The notes beneath the pieces are model-generated. The model searched no databases. It was given only the letters and a program-made list of their open reading frames with translations, and was not told the DNA's origin. Position numbers and translations under genes: made by a program. From Poa pratensis (lineage: Eukaryota; Streptophyta; Magnoliopsida; Poales; Poaceae), in contig CAMZMU010000116.1 of NCBI GenBank assembly GCA_947311845.1, positions 5,843,196-5,907,195 on the forward strand: a stretch of 64,000 nucleotides of DNA. The letters run 5' to 3'. Of the stretch, positions 32,306 to 44,603 are shown piece after piece; the stretch's first letter is position 1, and each line of letters begins with the position of its first letter.

Positions 32306-34678
32306 ATGCGACGCGACATGGAGGCGTCGATCTCCTCCCTCTGCGGGGCCCTCTCCGACGTGCTCTCCCACGCCGACTCCTCCTCCCGCGCCCTCTCCGA
32401 CGCCCTCACCCGCCGCCCCATCCCCCTGGGTACCCATCCGCCTCCCCTTCCAGTCTCCTCCTCTAGGGTTCACTCCCTCCCTCCTCCTCCCGCTTAATCA
32501 AGGTGTGCGGCTGTGTTTCTCGCAGACTCGGCGACGACCGCGTTCCTGTCGGGGCTGGACCGGCGGGTGGAGGCGGCGGGCGCCGACCTGGCGCGCCTCG
32601 AGTCCATGGCCTTCGGCACCGTCTCCGTCGAGGAGCTCCTCGGCCACTGCCGCGAGGCGCTCAACATCGTCTCCCGCCACGCCGACGCCGTCGAGTTCCG
32701 ACTTGTCTCCTTCGGCTACGTCGCTCCCGGTAAGCAGTCCGCTACCGCGTTCCGCCTGGTTCAGACGTCAAAATTACCCCCTGCCGTTTCGTGTTTGTAA
32801 GCTAGGTATGCAGTGTTCGTGTGTCTCGTTTGGCCGAGGATCACATGGTTTTGGCTTGTTGGTGTAGAGGTGGATGAGGAGGAGGAAGATGGGGACACAG
32901 GGAAGCTTGAGGTCACCAGGAATGGAGGATCGAGCTCGGTGCTGAGGTCTGGTTGGGACCGCTTCGAGGACGACGACGACGATGCCCTGTATCCTTCCAT
33001 TACGATGGTACTTTTGCACAAGAACATAGTGCGTAGGGTGTGAAATATGCATGGTTGAACTCGTGGAATAGGCAGATAGATGCTGCAGTTTGACACGCAT
33101 AGGCTCTATTACCTCTGTTCCAAACTATAAGACACTTTGATACGCCAAAATAGCCTACCGAAACATCTTATATTTTGGAACGGAGGTAGTAAATAGTAGA
33201 GACATCTATCTGTGCCTAGTCGTAGGGGTTTGCATTGCAGCTTAGCCAATGTTGAATTTGTGCATCTAGGAGTTCAAACAATATTTGTAGGGAGATCTAG
33301 CTTTGTACAGATCCACTCAACTTAATTACACTGTCCAACATTCCTTTGTATTTCTGATTAGTGGTTGTGCAATGGCGATATAGAATATTAAGTTATTTCT
33401 TGACTGCACGAAAGATTTGAGGATTCCATGTCACTAAAGAATCTTGGGATTTCTGATGTTTGTCTAGCTACTCTGTCGTCTCAAGGTACGGCACACTTAC
33501 AAAACATCTTCGCTCGACGTCCACTGTTTAGACACATTACCTGTATATTAGTATTTCTGACTGCAATTCCTAAGTTCACTATAGATAGATAATCATTTTA
33601 AGATGTCGCAGATAATGATTTTTCTGCAAGTCCAAAGATGCCTGACATGAAACCTGAAACTGAAAGGTAACTCAATGAAATACACAGATACATGAGATAT
33701 ATACTGTTATCTCGCTGTTCCTTTGTTTTGTTTCCACGGTTCTTTACTCACTTAAGCTTTCTTGAAAATGACCCATGCATGCTGTTCAGTGTTGATGATG
33801 GCCAAGAGATCATGAAAGAGGCCGAGGAACCCGCACCTCCCCAGATAGAAACAGATGGGCAAGATGGTTAGCATCAATGTTTTGTTCTTTTTAAGTTCAA
33901 AAGATTGATCAAATCTTTGCTCGTTATAACTTGTTTCTCTGTTGAATCCATGAAGATGATGCTTTCCAAGGGATGATAAAGGCGTCAAAGAAGCAGTACG
34001 AGCAACTTCCACCTTATATGAGAACTCTTGCATCATGGGAGGTATGAGTTTTTTCTTAAACTACCTGGACATGCTTCTTGTAGCACATTCTGATGTTGTC
34101 TATTTTATAATGGTCACAAATTACAGCAGTGTCCATGTAATACCCAGTATGTTACTGGAATTGCTAGAAGAGAAAAACTGTACAATAAATATTCTTGTAC
34201 AATAAATATTCTTGCATCCTTTCACAAACTTTTCTTGTCTTGTCTCTGGATTTTCGTCATCAGTTAGTCCATTGGTGGCATGACCATGCCAGTGTTATCT
34301 ATGTGGTGCCAGCTCAAAGCAATCTAATGTAATGCTTATTTTTTTCTTTGGATCAGGAATTATGTGATGCAGTTTCGAAACTAAATTCATACTTTGGCGG
34401 TGACAAAGGTCAGGGAAGTGTTGCATTGAATCAGGATGACGTCGGATCAATTGGTTTGGGTATGTTATAATCTTATGTGTGCTTACAGTTCTGTGCCTGC
34501 AGAAATGTTAAATGTTACTACGTGCTAAACAAATTCCATCGATGCTTCCTTTCACGCCCTTGTTCTTGTAGGGCGCAAAGGAAGATCCTACTTGCTGATC
34601 CTTCTGCGGTTGAATCAACTGGCTATGGAGACAATTGACGGCTTGATCTTCTACACTCTACGCAAGAACGACTCCTAG
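32306..34678 (+). CDS. Probable SKA-complex-like kinetochore protein, 315 aa, 9 exons
   Basis: Exons 32306-32429, 32526-32729, 32868-32988, 33415-33485, 33612-33666, 33790-33866, 33956-34041, 34357-34459 and 34572-34678 join in phase to 316 codons. A second in-frame ATG at 32318 is an alternative start. The N-terminal third is helical and could form coiled coil. The middle is acidic (EVDEEEEDGD; FEDDDDDAL). The C-terminal ~100 residues, with KKQYEQLPPYMRTLASWEEL, DDVGSIGLGRKGRSYLLILL and METIDGLIFYTLRK, recall the C-terminal microtubule-binding domain of SKA1/SKA3, which couples kinetochores to spindle fibres. This is a resemblance by memory, not a search. Length and a plant-wide gene structure support a real gene; the function is inferred. 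Confidence 0.7.
33109..33189. mobile_element. Stowaway MITE, 81 bp, in intron 3 of the SKA-like gene
   Basis: Imperfect ends TTACCTCTGTTCC and GGAACGGAGGTAG, flanked by TA (33107-33108, 33190-33191). Confidence 0.85.
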
Positions 34679-35572
34679 GCGAAATTTTCAAAAACCCTGG
34701 GGAACAGAAGGGGATATATGGCTGAGATACTAGTATACAGTATTTGTATTTTCCTACATATAATAGCGTGTTGGGAATGTAGTTAATCTGGTGAATAACT
34801 TGTTCTTTTCTGAGGCAGTGGCTTGGATTTGATTGCTGTATGTTTTCAGAACAGTGTGTTGTAATGTAGTTAATCAGGGGAAGAACTTGGGTTTGATGGT
34901 TGCTGTAATCCAACATTGGCTACCTTTAGCCTCCTGGGCTGTTTTAACTGAAACGAAGTGAAAATTAAACGGTGGAAAAAAAATCATGGCCATCTTTCAC
35001 ATAACTTTGCTTATGCAGTTGCAGAGAGAGTGTAGAATCACAATATCACATGACGACATGTAAGTTAGTTCAAACTATTATATATTGTCACACTCTCAAC
35101 TCCAGTAAGTTAGTACACATGAATCCACATTATTATTATTTTTGCAAGGAAAGACAGATCTTTATTGAATCAAATCGGGTTTACATCGGCATCACGAGGA
35201 TGCATGGAGAAAGAAGGGCCTGGGGTTAACCAGAATGATTTACTATACATGAATTGCTCCTAGCACTGTAGCACATATTGCACACTACACACTTACAATT
35301 ATATCTATTTACTATTTACATTCCTCCAACGGGGCACATATATAAGATATAATAATAATAATAAATTAATAATATACCTACAGATTACAATTTACACAGC
35401 TTATGAATTTGTCGAATTCTTCAAACCTCATGCCTGTAATGCCACCATGCCATGCAGGATGCAGGAGCAGCAGCAGCAGTAGGGAACATCTCCAGCCAGG
35501 GTGCTCAAAGGGTTCTGTGGAATGGACTCTGTAGCATATGATCTCTCGAGGATCATCTATAACAGTATCTAC
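34679..35572. other. Convergent 3' regions of the SKA-like and CAT genes
   Basis: No coding signal. Contains the two 3' untranslated regions and AT-rich microsatellite-like DNA (TAATAATAATAA near 35350). Confidence 0.4.
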
Positions 35573-38500
35573 CTAGGCCACAAACCCTGATGAAGAAGAA
35601 GCGTATATCTCATCGGCCTGAGCGACCGGAACATATACAACATCGGTCAATGAGCTGTGGGTCCGTCCGTAGAAAATGTAAACAAAGACCCCCATCACCA
35701 GCCATACCCCGACTCGCATCCACGTGCCACCCCTGAAGAACACAAGGCAAGACAAGGTTCAGACATGTTTGTAGGCATGCATCCATGATTCCATTCTGAG
35801 ACATTTCAGCGACAAGCAGACCTATATGTGAGATCGTTCTATCGTGTACTCACCCCAGATTTATTAGCAAGTACGTGTTTATGAGAATGCACATCACTGG
35901 AAGCATTGGAACGAATGGGCAGATGAATCCTGGAGAATAAGCAGAAAAGAATTGATGGTATCAAATTACCAGTAAAGTCTAGTACAGACAGATGCATAAA
36001 ATTGCTGTGATGCAAGTACCTCCAGAATGGCCAAATGAGTGCCTTCCGTCATCTTGGTCGATCCAGCAGAGCACACCGAGACCAGCTAGGAGGAGCAGGG
36101 CGCCAAAGATGCATAAGAAGCACATCGCCAGGCTGACGTGACATGGGAGATGTAGGTGTTAGACTGCCCAGTATTTTTCGTACACAGGAAAGTTCATTGT
36201 GGGAACAAGTCTATCTTGCGGAACAAAGTATGCACATTCTAAACTTACAATGGTAGGAATGTTACAGAAGCTGAACTCGTCAGGATTAGAACCCCTGCAC
36301 ATACAGATGCTATGCTGCAAGCAGCTGTCTTGCGCCGCTTTAGCTCATCGAGTTTGCCTGATGAATTTGTAGAGAAACCTGTTAGCTAGATCAAGTAAAA
36401 TGCACCTACTTAAAATGCAGAATAAACAAAGTCGAAACACAATTTCCCAGACATACTTGCGTATAGCTGCTTCTCGATAAGAGGGTCAACGATTGATTCA
36501 TCTACAATCACATCCTTTATCTCCGATGTCCCCTGTTCACGATTCTCATCTCCACGAGGACCCCTCGCCTTTTCCTCATCACATTCTTGGCTCAAACGGA
36601 ACGACGCTTGCAGAGAAGATGGCAGGGGCACCTCATCTGGAGGAACATATCTGAGGATCAAGATGGAGACAGCGACTATGGTGAATGCGAGGAGTGTGCC
36701 TACACTGACCTGCAACCACACTGAACTCTTTTAGCTCCATGCTGCAATCTTTAGTACTGTTTACACGCGTAACATTATTAATCTGCTTAACACATTCTCT
36801 GAGTTTGGAAAGAAAGCTCCTTCATGAAATCGCATCTTGATCTGAAGTCCATCAATTTTTTCAAATGACAACTATCCAACGGCTCTAGATTCTTACCATT
36901 CCTGCCAGTTGCGAAACATCCATGAAGAAAGACAAAGAAGCCGCACAGATGCCAGTTATGATTGTGCTCTTGACAGGAACTTGTGTCTTCTCGCTAACAT
37001 CAGCGAAGAAGGATGGCAACAACCCATCTCTGGCCATGGCCATCAATATTCTTGGCTGTGAGAAAATAACAAACCATAAGTTCAAATATTTGTCTCGGCA
37101 TAAGATTGGTTGTATGTGTTAACTTAGAGAGTGAACTGATCAGAATTTCAACTCCTATATCCAGATCATATGAGAAGTTATTAAGGAGGATAGACACTTC
37201 TATCCGGAGCAAAGAGATGATGGATACAAAGCTTTAGAATCAACAATTCTTGTCTGTGCAATGTCATTCACGCGAAGAGTGCTATATCGACTATGCTCAT
37301 TTCCAAAATTCCATGCAATGTAATCACAAAAGCTTTGAATCACATACGAATCAAGATATTTATGTATACCTGTGGCAGAATTGATCCCATCAAGGTTGAG
37401 CAGAGAGCAAGGACAGCACCAGATGTTACAAGGTACCTAAAACACGATAACACAGTAAAAGCCTCAGCAGGAAGCTCGCTAGGCAATGTATGGTAAAGCG
37501 GAAGTGGTGTCAAAAGGGGTCCTTACATTGCCCATTGCATCCCATGTCTTGCGAATGCGGACGAGATAGGGGTATCTGGGTCCATAGCAAAGTATGGTAC
37601 CAGACCAACAATGACAATCGAAACCAGCATGTACAAGGTACAGCAGATTGTCAACGCTGTTCCTATTCCCAAAGGCAGATCTCGTTGCGGATTCTTCACC
37701 TGTTGTAAGTGCATATGAAAGGATTATCAATAATGCCACTGGTCCAGCGGGCGTAAGAGGCGCCAAACAATTTTTGGCAATAGGGCCTTTCGTTACCTCC
37801 TCAGCAGTGCTAGCAACTGAATCAAAGCCTATGTAGGCAAAGAAAACAGTTGCTGAACCAGAAAGCATTCCATTCACCCCATATGGCAAAAATCTAGGGG
37901 AAAAAGGTTGTTAGGCACAGTATTCTCCAAATAGAGGAAACTAAAAACAAAGTAAATTTTGCATTACCCGCCAGACACCTTATAGCCGACCCATCCTGTT
38001 TGGAAGCCAATGTAGCTACCGGCTATAATAACAAATAGCATCACACAGCAATTCAGGATCGTCACAATTCCTTGTACTATGTACTCTGTTAACAAAAAAT
38101 CGAAGAGTGAGCTATACTTCTCGAAGAAAAGGAACACAAAAGGTGTTTCTGAACTGTATAAGCCAGCAACCTCTTTGATGCCAACGCATAACAGGGCAGT
38201 GACAAGGAGAACCAAGGCAGCAGCGCAAGGATCAACAACAACATCTAACCATGGGAGCTCATGGCGCGCTAGGATCCACGGTAGACTATTCGGTCCACCA
38301 AAAAATAATGCCTGAACAACATATACAGAGCATGTTAGGAGAGATGGAAGGTCAAACTAGAAGCAACATGCGCAGAAACGAGGGTAAATCCCACTTACAA
38401 GATTGGGAGATATGCCACGGGCAACCGCTGATCCACCAATCGTATATTCCAGTATCAAAGCCCAGCCGACCAGCCACGCAACCCTGCATAAACAAAATAC

Positions 38501-39924
38501 CGATCAATGTGAGAACATCAACCGATCAAATGGAAAGAACTTACGAAGAATGTCCAGTCGAACGTATCAGTAAATTACCCTTCACCGACGCAGATGTACG
38601 AGTAGTGGTAGGCGCTTCCCGCAGAAGGGCAACGGCTGGCAAGCTCCGCATAACAGAAAGCTGAGAGCGCGGCAGCTATTCCAGCTATCAGGAAGGAGAG
38701 CGACAATGCCGGGCCAGAGTGCTCCCGAGCAACCGTCCCCACGAGAACGTACACTCCGGCTCCAACCGTCGAACCAACGCCTGGATGATGATACACAATG
38801 TTCCATAAGCATTAAGCAATACTTTTGTAGTATGAAAAATCAGTGCAACACTTATGCTCTTAAGAGTGGTAAAAACACAAGCATTTCAGAAGCATGACAT
38901 GTAACAATTTCTACCTAAATACAGCTACAAGAATAGGTCCTTTACCATCATATCAGGGTAGCAAGATTCAGAAACTGGAATGATAAGGAGGCAACCACCC
39001 ACCCTGCAGGTGTCCTACCAACCCTGACATATCAACAACCAAACAGGCACAAGACACAAGAGTACTAGGCACGGCAGAAGCCTGAACTTGAGATATCCCT
39101 CAACCTAATTCATTGCCGAATCAGAACTTCCCTATTGACCCTAGTTCAAATATTAGTTCGTGGTCCAGTCAAAACATTCCTATTCAGATCTCAGACTATG
39201 TAGTACTCCTTCCGGTCCTTTTTACTCCGCATTTAAGTCAAAAGTTTTAAAGCCTGATCAAGTTTTTAGGAAAAACTACTAACAATTGCAATACCAAATT
39301 GCTACAATATAAAAATATATTTCATGACGGGTCGAATGATATTGACTTGGTATTTCAGGTGCTTTTTTTTCTATGCCTCAAATTCCGTGATATTTCTGGT
39401 GTTCTTTAATGGAAGCTTCTGCCCGCCATCAGTAGCAAGAAAATTTATTGCAACTGTACATTCCTAGTATAACAGAATTCGGAATTGTCGGCCCTGTGAC
39501 ATGAGACAAATCCAAGGTAAAAGTTTACACAATCACACCAGGAGACCAGCAGCAACCCACGGACCAATCCGAATTCACAGACGCACAAAGCAAATCAATT
39601 TTCACTGTTACGAGTTCAAAGATCCAAAAAAGATAATCCAAAAAAATCCGCCGAAGCAGAAGCTTGAGCCGTGGACACAAATTCGATTAACCCAAGCAAG
39701 AAGAGGCAGGGCGAAGCTCGGTCGCGCCTTTCCCACGAAATAAGCTCAAGAAAGAAGAAAGTCGCACCGATCGCGATGAGCTGCGAGACGGAGAGCTCCT
39801 TGGCGAGCTGCTGGCCGCCGCCGGCGCGGGCCCGGTCGGAGTCCACCTGCTTCCGCCGCATGAGCCCCCGGATCCCGCCGCCGCCTCCGCCAGGTGCCGC
39901 ATCTCGAACCCCATCGCCGGCCAC
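35573..39924 (-). CDS. Cationic amino-acid transporter, CAT2/CAT4-like, 635 aa, 14 exons
   Basis: Exons 39924-39768, 38780-38579, 38483-38399, 38311-38171, 38083-37968, 37893-37797, 37699-37527, 37436-37370, 37055-36897, 36709-36457, 36357-36249, 36132-36020, 35929-35854 and 35732-35573 join in phase to 636 codons. The order of hydrophobic segments fits the 14-helix APC fold. Family blocks include [60 protein letters not shown] and [15 protein letters not shown] loop of about 85 residues near 430-515 is acidic and hydrophilic. A C-terminal block [11 protein letters not shown]...TWMRVGVWL is typical of plant CATs of the tonoplast CAT2/CAT4 clade; the vacuolar location is family inference. Transport of lysine/arginine-type amino acids is likely. 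Intron 4 (38170-38084) is 87 bp, in phase and free of stops. Confidence 0.92.
39206..39360. mobile_element. Stowaway fragment
   Basis: Starts after TA with CTCCTTCCGGTCC and has Stowaway-like interior (GTCAAAAGTTTTAAAGCCTG, then TTGACTTGGTATTTC) but no matching far end. Lies in intron 1 of the CAT gene. Confidence 0.5.
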
Positions 39925-40310
39925 CAGGCCAGGAAGGAGGAATCCCTCTCTGCTCCCGCGATTTGGCTGGAACGTAGAAAAGGAGGGGGATCGCGCCGCT
40001 CTGCCGCGTCTGTGTAGTTTGCTTGAGCCGCGGGGATTCTCCTCTTCTCGGAGGAGGAGGAAGAAGAAGAGGAGGAGTGTGTTTATGGGCAGGATTGGCA
40101 GACACGAGCAGAGCCGCCTTTGCTTTTGGTTTTATCGTGAACCGTGCCGCTCTCTCTCCGAATCATCCAAAAGACAGATGAAATTGTACATGTATACTCG
40201 TATAAAACTCGCGACATTTCGTGTGATTTTGGTACTAGACTACTAGTAAAAGATGTTTGGCGGGGAATAATAAAAATAAATCAACGCAAATAAAATAAGA
40301 TAAAGTACTA

Positions 40311-40454
40311 CTCTCTCGTTTCAAATATAAGACGATTCAGACATTTAAATATAGACTTCATGCGAACTGAAATGAGTGAATATACACAGTGAAACGCATA
40401 TATACATCAAAATCCGAAAAAGGTGAAACATTTTATATTTCAGAACGGAGGATG
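40311..40454. mobile_element. Stowaway MITE, 144 bp, upstream of the CAT gene
   Basis: Ends CTCTCTCGTTTCAAATATAAG and TTATATTTCAGAACGGAGGATG with TA flanks (40309-40310, 40455-40456). It sits about 390 bp upstream of the CAT start codon. Confidence 0.8.
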
Positions 40455-41794
40455 TAGTTTGCTATGTTTACCATGGAGCTAATACGACAGATTTTTTGTT
40501 GTTGAGGGAAGCTACTACGAGAGTTACTTAACTCGAGGCCAGGAAAAGTTGAAAACACCATGGGTGGCCATCCGTACGCCTATAAGTCGCACACTCGCAC
40601 GTGATACTGAACTCAAAATTCACAATTCTAAGCTGTCACTAGTAAACAACACCAACCGGAGAACAACACAAATTTATAAGAGCATCTCCAGCTGGGACCG
40701 GATGGATCAGCACGCCTAGCAGCGCGTCCGCGAGAAGACTGAGAAGGAGGCCGTCATCCATATGGTGTTCGCCGCGTTCGCTCCGCCACGAGAAGGTCTG
40801 CATCCTCGACCACGCCCAGGGACGAGGCCGACACCTTTTTGCCTTCGTAGTGGGGGTCTCCCCGATAGGTTCATGTAGGACGAGGACATGTTCTCGGACA
40901 CGTGTCCGCGAATCGCTGCTGCTTTAACAGTCGCGACCATCGCCGGGCATCTCCTGGAGAATGAGAGAGGAAGAGAATGGAATTTGATCGAGAGATTGTC
41001 CAGGAGAGGGTGAGCATGGGGGGGAGGATGAAGTTGGAGAAGAGTAAAGAATGAAAGAAATGGAGGTTGAAAAGGCAAAAACGTTTAAGGCCTAGGAAAT
41101 TGAGAAAGGGAAGGTGAGACTCACGAGGATCACAGAGGAGTCAAGAATCATGTTGCACGACACTAGCCTCATGGACGATGAAAGTAAGAAGTGATTCATG
41201 AATTAGAAAAAGGAGATCAACGAGCGCAACAATGGGGGCGTTTGATTCAGTCGTGTTTCGTCTACATTCAAATTGTTGAATTTTAGTTTATTCCGTCTCG
41301 AAGTGCAATTTTATTTTGGTTAACATTGAACTGTTGAGTTTGTGGTGAATTGATTGTTTGGTATATGATCTACGTGTGTGTTTGCACGGATTTGAGATTT
41401 GAAAGTGGGGGGGGGGGGGGTGCTTGGTCGCCGGTTTCTTGTACGCGGGTAAGTTGGGACGCGTCCATACATATATAAGGGGTCAAATTTGTCCAATCTT
41501 ACTGAAGGTTTTCTAAAAGTTCTTGTGCTGTTTCCCCATGGTTGGAAACTTTTAACGGTTCTTCATTTATTTTTCTCTGAACAAAATGGTCCTTCTTTTC
41601 CAAAAAATAGCATTTTAGGGTCGATCGATCCATATGGTTTGGTTAGAATTCGGTAAGTTCCTAGGTTCGGCAGGCTATAGTTCTGAGTCTCAGACTCTCA
41701 TTATGTATTATAGTATTATACCATGGTTGATTGTACTTTTTTTGTTCTTTGGGAGGGGAGAGAACATGTTTACTTATAATTCTACATGATTCAT

Positions 41795-42105
41795 CAAACT
41801 TATTTATTTGCATGAGAGGGGGAGAGTATGTGGCCGTAGATTAAAGGCAGGCGCAAATTGGTGAGCCAAGTATACTATCAAATTGTTAGTCAACGACGCA
41901 CCAATGATAGATGGAATATAGTAGGAGTAGTAGCACACAGGTAGAGTATCGAGGGCGGTTGCGATGCCGTGTTGGTATCTTCTTTCATTCAGCAGAGATT
42001 CATCCAACCAACGAACCCCTGCGGCTGTTTCCTCGGTATGCCAGCCAGAGATTCCGATATTTTCTTTATTCAGCCAATGGCTGGTCTCGTCCATCATAAA
42101 TAAAT
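41795..42105. repeat. Diverged direct repeat, copy 1
   Basis: Shares in order ACTTATTTATTTG, GTCAACGAC.CACCAAT, TGTTGGTATCTTCTT.CATTCAGC, GATTCCGATAT and GCCAATGGCTGGTCTCG with 43160-43372. This could be an old TRIM-like LTR pair about 1.4 kb apart. Confidence 0.65.
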
Positions 42106-42111
42106 ATACAT

Positions 42112-42325
42112 GCATAGTATAATTTCTAGGAAAGTTAAACTTTATAAATTTTAATCAAGTATATGATAAAAGTATCAACTTTTACGATATTAAATCAATA
42201 TTATTATTATAAATCATCATGAATTTTATTTTCATATTGTATACATTTGGTATCATAAATATTGATATTTTTCTATATACTTGATCAAACTTTATAAAAT
42301 ATAACTTTAATAAAAAACTATACGC
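42112..42325. mobile_element. Stowaway-related inverted element, ends decayed
   Basis: Two arms: TTAAACTTTATAAATTTTAATCAAGTATAT and its near inverse TATACTTGATCAAACTTTATAA, with GATACCAAATG-type interior. No convincing TA-flanked termini. Confidence 0.5.
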
Positions 42326-42744
42326 AACATATTTTGGCAACAAGAGAGTTGTATCTTAAATTTTTAATTTACTTGATATACATATACATGCACGGAAAGT
42401 TCTTATTAGGACATGAATCAATAAACTTTGTTGTGTTCAATATGCTAACGTGAGCTAGGACCTTACTCGAACAGTCAAGAAGTCGTAAACCACATGTGGA
42501 ATGGTAATTCATATAAGTCGCCTATATGGTAAAATATGTGTGGTTTTACTGCACGTGAGACATGAAAGAATATAAATTGACATAGTAATTCACAGTGGTC
42601 ATAATTTAAACAAAAGTAAACCGACAAACCTTTATTTTTTTTGGAAAGGGGATAGCCGTCTCTGCATCGACTGATGCATATAAACTCAAATCTAGAAACT
42701 TTGGCTCATGATTTTCTCAGAATCTATTATCATACGCGATACTA

Positions 42745-42998
42745 CTCTCTCCGTTCAATTTGACTTTGCATTTTAGCTTTTTCTAAAATTTCCCATTTTG
42801 TTTGCGTTCGCGGTTGACTCCCTAATATGCCCCCATGTTGCGTTATGAGGCGCATGCATGCATGGATTTAATAGCATGATATGAATTTGGGACTACTCAG
42901 GGGTAGATTTGTCCATTCAACCTGTAAATTGACTCATTGGAGGCTCGCCTTCGTATCCGTAATTTGCTCAAAACACAAGTAAAAGTAAACGGAGGGAG
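42745..42998. mobile_element. Stowaway MITE, 254 bp
   Basis: CTCTCTCCGTTCAATTTGACTT and AGTAAACGGAGGGAG are inverted ends, with TA flanks (42743-42744, 42999-43000). Confidence 0.85.
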
Positions 42999-43159
42999 TA
43001 GTATAGTAGTACGCATCAACCACACCACTTATGGTTACAGTATATCTGTCTATGCTTTGCAGGGTAACTAGTATATGAGTCTCTCACCAATTAAAAGTAA
43101 ATCTAGACACGTTGGCAAATGCTTCACGAGCTAACATGCTTAATTACGAGTACAGTACC

Positions 43160-43372
43160 ATACTTATTTATTTGTGTGAGTCAACGACACCAATAAGCCA
43201 GGGATCAAATCCAGGTAGGCTGGGTTGTTGCAATGAATGCCATGTTGGTATCTTCTTGCATTCAGCTGAGATCCACCCAACCTACCCTGCAGCTGTTTCC
43301 GGTATGGCAGAGATTCCGATATCTTGCTTGTTGAGCCAATGGCTGGTCTCGCCCATGCAAGATTCGGACACA
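43160..43372. repeat. Diverged direct repeat, copy 2
   Basis: Partner of 41795-42105, same orientation, about 75-80% alike by eye over about 150 bp. Confidence 0.65.
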
Positions 43373-44603
43373 TGCTATACTCGAACCCTTGCTAAGTTTT
43401 CCCATTATTTTATTTTAGCACAAACTTGGTGTAAAACCCGCCCTTACGATATGATATAGTTTTGAATTTTCTTTAAAGTCCCTGAAACAATACAAATCTT
43501 GGCGAAGCACACTTCACGGTCATGCGAGATAGACGAGGCAAAACATGCGGCAGTACAAAGACGAAGCGGATGGGATTTTGACCGAACATCACCCCTTAGT
43601 TTAACTATGGTTCGCAACTGTTGTGCTTAAGTTGATGAGTAGGACGGATGACTATTTGTCGTTATGACGCACCCTCTTTCATTTATCGTACAATAAGGAT
43701 GAAATTTGAAAGAACCACCATAGGGCCGATCTTGATTCACGTGATTGCAAAAAACACATGAATAGTAAAAATGCAGGATTGCAACGCAATGTACATTCCA
43801 ACTTACATGATTTTTGTCTGCATCAAGGCCTTGTTTGACCCCATCACACAAAAAATAAAGGACACAAAAACCAACCGTACAAAAAAGTTCTAGGGAATTC
43901 AATCCTCCGAAATTCCTACATGAATGCTTTGGAAGGCCCTTAGTGCAAATTTCAAGTATTATATGATCAAGGTTCTCCGCTTTCAGGGGGTGTGGATGAT
44001 GTTCCGATAACATGGCGTTAAGAACTCATGTTTTGTTCTGCTTTGCTCTCGCTGTCATGTCCTGTTTACCTATTTTAGGCTTATATTCTGCAAAAGCGTT
44101 GTAGGTGTCACGTGGAACATGTGATAAGCTAACTCAAACCAACCAAACAAAAAAAATCAACGCCTAGTGTTTCAAGAAAAGAAGAAGATCTAAAATCGAA
44201 AATGCGTGCTTGCATCTTATAATTACAAAACAACAAAGAGGCCTACAGTAGGGACCTTCCACATGTAGAAATATAAAATAATCAGCATCTTGCTGTATAT
44301 AGCCTGCAAGTTGCTCTCATTTTATTTCAAGGATCGGATCTGCATGTGAGCTGCTGTGACTTGTGACAGCGGCTTTGCCAACTGGAATTAAATTTTCTTC
44401 GATCTTTCCCTCAACAGTAACGGCTGCACACAGGATCCATGATTGGCTCAGCTCGTGCTGATAATTTTATATCGGCCGAAAGAAGCGTGTGGCCCAGAAA
44501 GATCCAAGACACGTCGACATCCTAGCAATGGAAATAGAAGTGAAAATACACAGAGACGCATCCATCGACGCCCGACGTGTTGAAAACAGCTATTTTACTC
44601 TTA
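43373..44603. other. AT-rich interval with one decayed MITE
   Basis: At 43826-43940 a block opens AGGCCTTGTTTGACC and closes GGAAGGCCCT, like a decayed Tourist-type MITE, but inverted pairing is weak. Otherwise no feature recognised; short ORFs have no protein-like support. Confidence 0.3.

Noticed and set aside
41406..41421. Run of about 13 G
   Set aside because: Isolated homopolymer; no further structure.
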